The translations under genes were made by a program, and so were the position numbers. A DNA stretch of 64,000 nucleotides from Hungatella effluvii (lineage in GTDB: Bacteria > Bacillota > Clostridia > Lachnospirales > Lachnospiraceae). The DNA is taken from contig NZ_QJKD01000004.1 of NCBI RefSeq assembly GCF_003201875.1, positions 124,001-188,000 of the forward strand. Reading direction: 5' to 3'. Position 1 is the stretch's first letter; each line of letters opens with the position of its first letter. Of this stretch, positions 61,316 through 64,000 are shown piece by piece. The notes beneath the pieces were generated by a model, which was not told the DNA's origin, did no database searches, and saw only the letters and a program-made list of their open reading frames with translations.

Positions 61316-64000
61316 ATGCAGACTAAAACAAAGAATTTAAACTGGACAGCACTGATTGCAGCCCTATTTATTGCTTTTCTATTTCCTCTGAAGGTATCTG
61401 CGGCGGAAGGCGATTCTGTCGCACGAGTAGGCTACTATGAAGACGGCGACTACATGTATCACAATATGCAGGGGGAATATGAAGGCTATAACTTTGAATT
61501 CCTTCAGGAAGTCTCAAAGCTGAGCGGCCTGTCTTATGAGGTGGTGGACACTCCCAGCTGGCAGGAGGCATTCCGGCTTTTAGTTGATGGTAAGATCGAT
61601 ATTCTGCCTGCCGTGTACCGCACGGAAGAACGTACGGAACAGATGTTATTTACAGATGAGTCTATGTGTACCATTTATACGACTCTCAACGTACGTATGG
61701 ATGATTCCCGCTATAATTATGAAGATTTCGATGCTTTTCAAGGGATGAGCGTAGGCATCATAAAGGGCGGTGAGGATGGAGAAAGTTTTAAGCGGTACTG
61801 CGAAGAACACGGTGTAACTCTTCATATCATCGAATACGACGAAACTCAGGAGTTGTTGGATGCACTTGAGGATGGTACGCTTGACGGCGTTGCCATTACC
61901 CATCTGGGCCGGAGCAGTGTCTTCCGCAGCGTTGCCCAGTTTGCGCCGACGCCCATGTATATTGCCGTATCCAGACAACGCCCGGATCTGCTGGCACAGA
62001 TTAACCGGGCCATCAATGACATTCTGCTTCGGAATCCCGCTTACCGTACGGACCTTTATGATAAGTATCTTTCTCCTAGTGCGAATCAGATCCCTGCCTT
62101 AACCAGGGAAGAGGCTGCATTTGTTGAAGCCGCGGATAATCCGATCCATATCTCCTACGATCCCTCCTTAGCCCCACTTTCCTACAGCAATGAAAAAGGC
62201 GAATTTTGCGGTATCATGGCGGATATTTTCTCTCTGATTGGTGAGAAAAGCGGACTGAGCTTCCAGTTTGAAGCCCGTTCTGCTTTGGAATCTTTAAGTG
62301 CATTAAAACGGGGGGAAACCGATGTGATCGCTGTTGCAGACGGAGATTATCTCTGGGATGAGCGGAATCATATGAATACCACTCTTCGCTTTCTGCATAC
62401 TCCCAGTGCCATGATTACCAAGGGCGAGCGGCCGGATGTGAAGGTATTGGCACTTCCGGAGGGATATCAGCTCTCTGAGCGCGTGGCTCAAAACAACACG
62501 GATAAGGAAATCCTTTATCTTGATACTGTCCAGGCGTGTTTTGATGCGGTTCTGGAAGGAAAAGCACAGGCAACCTATACCAACACACAGACAGCGAACT
62601 ATATAATCAGTACCCCGGAATATGAAGAACTTCATATTACAACATTAACCCAGTATCCGAATGACCTCTGTATCGGCATATCAAAGTCTGCCGATTCCAG
62701 CCTGTTTTCCATATTGGATAAGTATAGTCAGTATATGTCCAACGAAGAGATCGACTCTTTGCTGTTAAAAAATTCCGTTTCCGCCCGTCCAATTACGGTA
62801 GAAGCGTTTGTCCGTCAGAATATCTGGCTGATAACCGGACTTGTGGCGGTTGTGTTCGGCTGTATCATTTTACTTTTATGCATCAATCTGTTTAATATGA
62901 CACGCAGTAAGCGGCGCATACAAAATCTGCTTTATCGCGATGAACTGACGGGGTTAGATAATATTAACCGTTTTTATGTCCGGGCCAGAGAATTTCTCTC
63001 AGCGAAATCGAGTGAACACTATGCAGTCATCTACTGTGATATTGACCGTTTCAAGTTAATAAACGATACGTTTGGCTTTGAAGAGGGGGACAAAGTCCTG
63101 TGTGCATTTGGAGATATAACACAGCGGTTTGTTCAGGAAAAGGAGAGTTGTGCCCGGCTCTCGGCCGATAACTTTGTGATGCTTAAATATTACAAAGAGT
63201 GGGATATGCTTACCGCGCAATTGAAGAAAATCCAGACGGAATTGAATCAGTGGCGTAAAGACAGAGGGGTGATTCCTTACGAGATCGATATTTCCTTTGG
63301 CGCCTATCCTGCAGATATCGGAGAAAAGCAGGATATTAAACAGATGCTGGACCTTGCAAACTATGCCATGCACAGTGCAAAAACCGCGGCAGGGGGAAGC
63401 GTCGTTTTATACGATGAAGAGATGAGAAAGAAAGCGTTGATTGAACAGGAACTGGAGGGAAGACTGGCTGTTGCGATGGAACAGAGGGAATTTGAGGCGT
63501 ATTACCAGCCCAAGGTGGACATGAACACAAGAGCGATTGTTGGCTGTGAGGCCTTGGTGCGCTGGAATCATCCGGAACTGGGACTCCTAATGCCGAACTC
63601 TTTCGTTCCGTTCTTTGAGAAAAAAGGAATCATTACGGACGTGGATCTTTATATGTTTGATCAGGTTTGCCGTACAATCCGTACATGGCTGGATAAGGGA
63701 CTTCCGGTTGTCGCTGTCTCATGTAATTTTTCACAGCTGCATTTTGAACATACGGATTTAATCAAACAGATTTCTGAAATTGCCGACCGGTATCAAATCC
63801 CTCACCATCTGCTGGAGGTTGAGATTACAGAGAGCACGATTGCCAGCGTATCGGAAGGTGTAGCCTCTGTATTATTGATGCAGCTAAAGCAGCATGGGTT
63901 TCAGATTGCCATTGATGATTTCGGCTCCGGATACTCTTCGCTGGGGCAGCTCCAGAGTCTGAGAGCGGATGTTCTCAAACTGGACCGCAGCTTTGTATGC
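61316..64000 (+). CDS. periplasmic-binding GGDEF-EAL signalling protein (3' end outside window)
   Basis: At least 895 residues, open at the window edge. Signal peptide (ending VSAAE), two family 3 solute-binding domains (about 35-265 and 275-490), a membrane helix (about 500-525), a GGDEF-like domain and an EAL domain. The GGDEF motif is replaced by S616-A-D-N-F620, so cyclase activity is probably lost. The EAL part has E745-A-L (CEALVRWNHPELG) and DDFGSGYSSL, intact for c-di-GMP phosphodiesterase as far as it can be read. AGGAGG lies 8 nt before the ATG. Amino-acid-like ligands may control c-di-GMP breakdown. Confidence 0.9.
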   Translation, partial: MQTKTKNLNWTALIAALFIAFLFPLKVSAAEGDSVARVGYYEDGDYMYHNMQGEYEGYNFEFLQEVSKLSGLSYEVVDTPSWQEAFRLLVDGKIDILPAVYRTEERTEQMLFTDESMCTIYTTLNVRMDDSRYNYEDFDAFQGMSVGIIKGGEDGESFKRYCEEHGVTLHIIEYDETQELLDALEDGTLDGVAITHLGRSSVFRSVAQFAPTPMYIAVSRQRPDLLAQINRAINDILLRNPAYRTDLYDKYLSPSANQIPALTREEAAFVEAADNPIHISYDPSLAPLSYSNEKGEFCGIMADIFSLIGEKSGLSFQFEARSALESLSALKRGETDVIAVADGDYLWDERNHMNTTLRFLHTPSAMITKGERPDVKVLALPEGYQLSERVAQNNTDKEILYLDTVQACFDAVLEGKAQATYTNTQTANYIISTPEYEELHITTLTQYPNDLCIGISKSADSSLFSILDKYSQYMSNEEIDSLLLKNSVSARPITVEAFVRQNIWLITGLVAVVFGCIILLLCINLFNMTRSKRRIQNLLYRDELTGLDNINRFYVRAREFLSAKSSEHYAVIYCDIDRFKLINDTFGFEEGDKVLCAFGDITQRFVQEKESCARLSADNFVMLKYYKEWDMLTAQLKKIQTELNQWRKDRGVIPYEIDISFGAYPADIGEKQDIKQMLDLANYAMHSAKTAAGGSVVLYDEEMRKKALIEQELEGRLAVAMEQREFEAYYQPKVDMNTRAIVGCEALVRWNHPELGLLMPNSFVPFFEKKGIITDVDLYMFDQVCRTIRTWLDKGLPVVAVSCNFSQLHFEHTDLIKQISEIADRYQIPHHLLEVEITESTIASVSEGVASVLLMQLKQHGFQIAIDDFGSGYSSLGQLQSLRADVLKLDRSFVC

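Overview
The window looks like chromosomal DNA of an anaerobic Firmicute of the Lachnospiraceae (Clostridium cluster XIVa) type. This is inferred from strong AGGAGG ribosome sites with frequent TTG/GTG starts, Tad/VirB-type integrative element genes typical of that group, a GC-rich backbone (roughly 50-57% by eye), and many large signalling proteins next to VanW and NlpC/P60 wall proteins. No species is assigned.

Positions 1 to about 32,124 are most of an integrative conjugative element (ICE), running off the left edge and ending at the 3' half of a tRNA-Arg(CCU) gene (32079-32124). Two long minus-strand operons carry its machinery. The distal one (10394 to 566) encodes a complete Tad/Flp-like pilus assembly: prepilin peptidase, CpaB-like SAF protein, TadZ, TadA/CpaF ATPase, TadB, TadC and three proteins sharing an N-x-R-G-D motif before their hydrophobic helix, proposed here as the peptidase substrates. 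The proximal one (24981 to 11852) encodes a VirB-type T4SS: VirB2-like pilin, VirB6-like proteins, a C39-like peptidase, a PrgI-VirB4 fusion, a RusA-like protein, the VirD4 coupling protein and an S1-domain protein. Both operons start from the same promoter design: 10-11-bp phased GGCACA repeats, a weak -35 and -10 at identical spacing, and one or two intrinsic terminators before the first gene. No relaxase or integrase is visible; they probably lie left of the window.

Two AT-rich cargo genes interrupt the element. One (10626-11717) resembles a class III nucleotide cyclase of the Pycsar type, without an effector. The other (25664-27499) is a 611-residue HEPN-motif protein preceded by two tandem 58-nt RNA-like modules with compensatory changes in their closing stems. 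Together these are the best candidates for undescribed defence functions. An XRE/ImmA pair (28365-29347) with a three-site operator between face-to-face promoters probably controls the element.

From 32.1 to 36.2 kb is a scar zone: a truncated zinc-ribbon gene, an ECF sigma/anti-sigma pair, fused remnants of ParM-like and XRE genes, and a shattered alkylsulfatase gene. From 36.2 kb to the end are chromosomal-type signalling and surface genes: a repeat-rich choline-binding-like surface protein whose start lies across an A6 tract, a response regulator and 7TM histidine kinase, a tandem GntR regulator, a CheB-CheR-PAS-kinase-receiver giant next to a diguanylate cyclase, a solute-binding lipoprotein overlapping a double-receiver hybrid kinase, an OmpR/kinase pair followed by VanW and NlpC/P60 proteins, and a periplasmic-binding GGDEF-EAL protein cut by the right edge.
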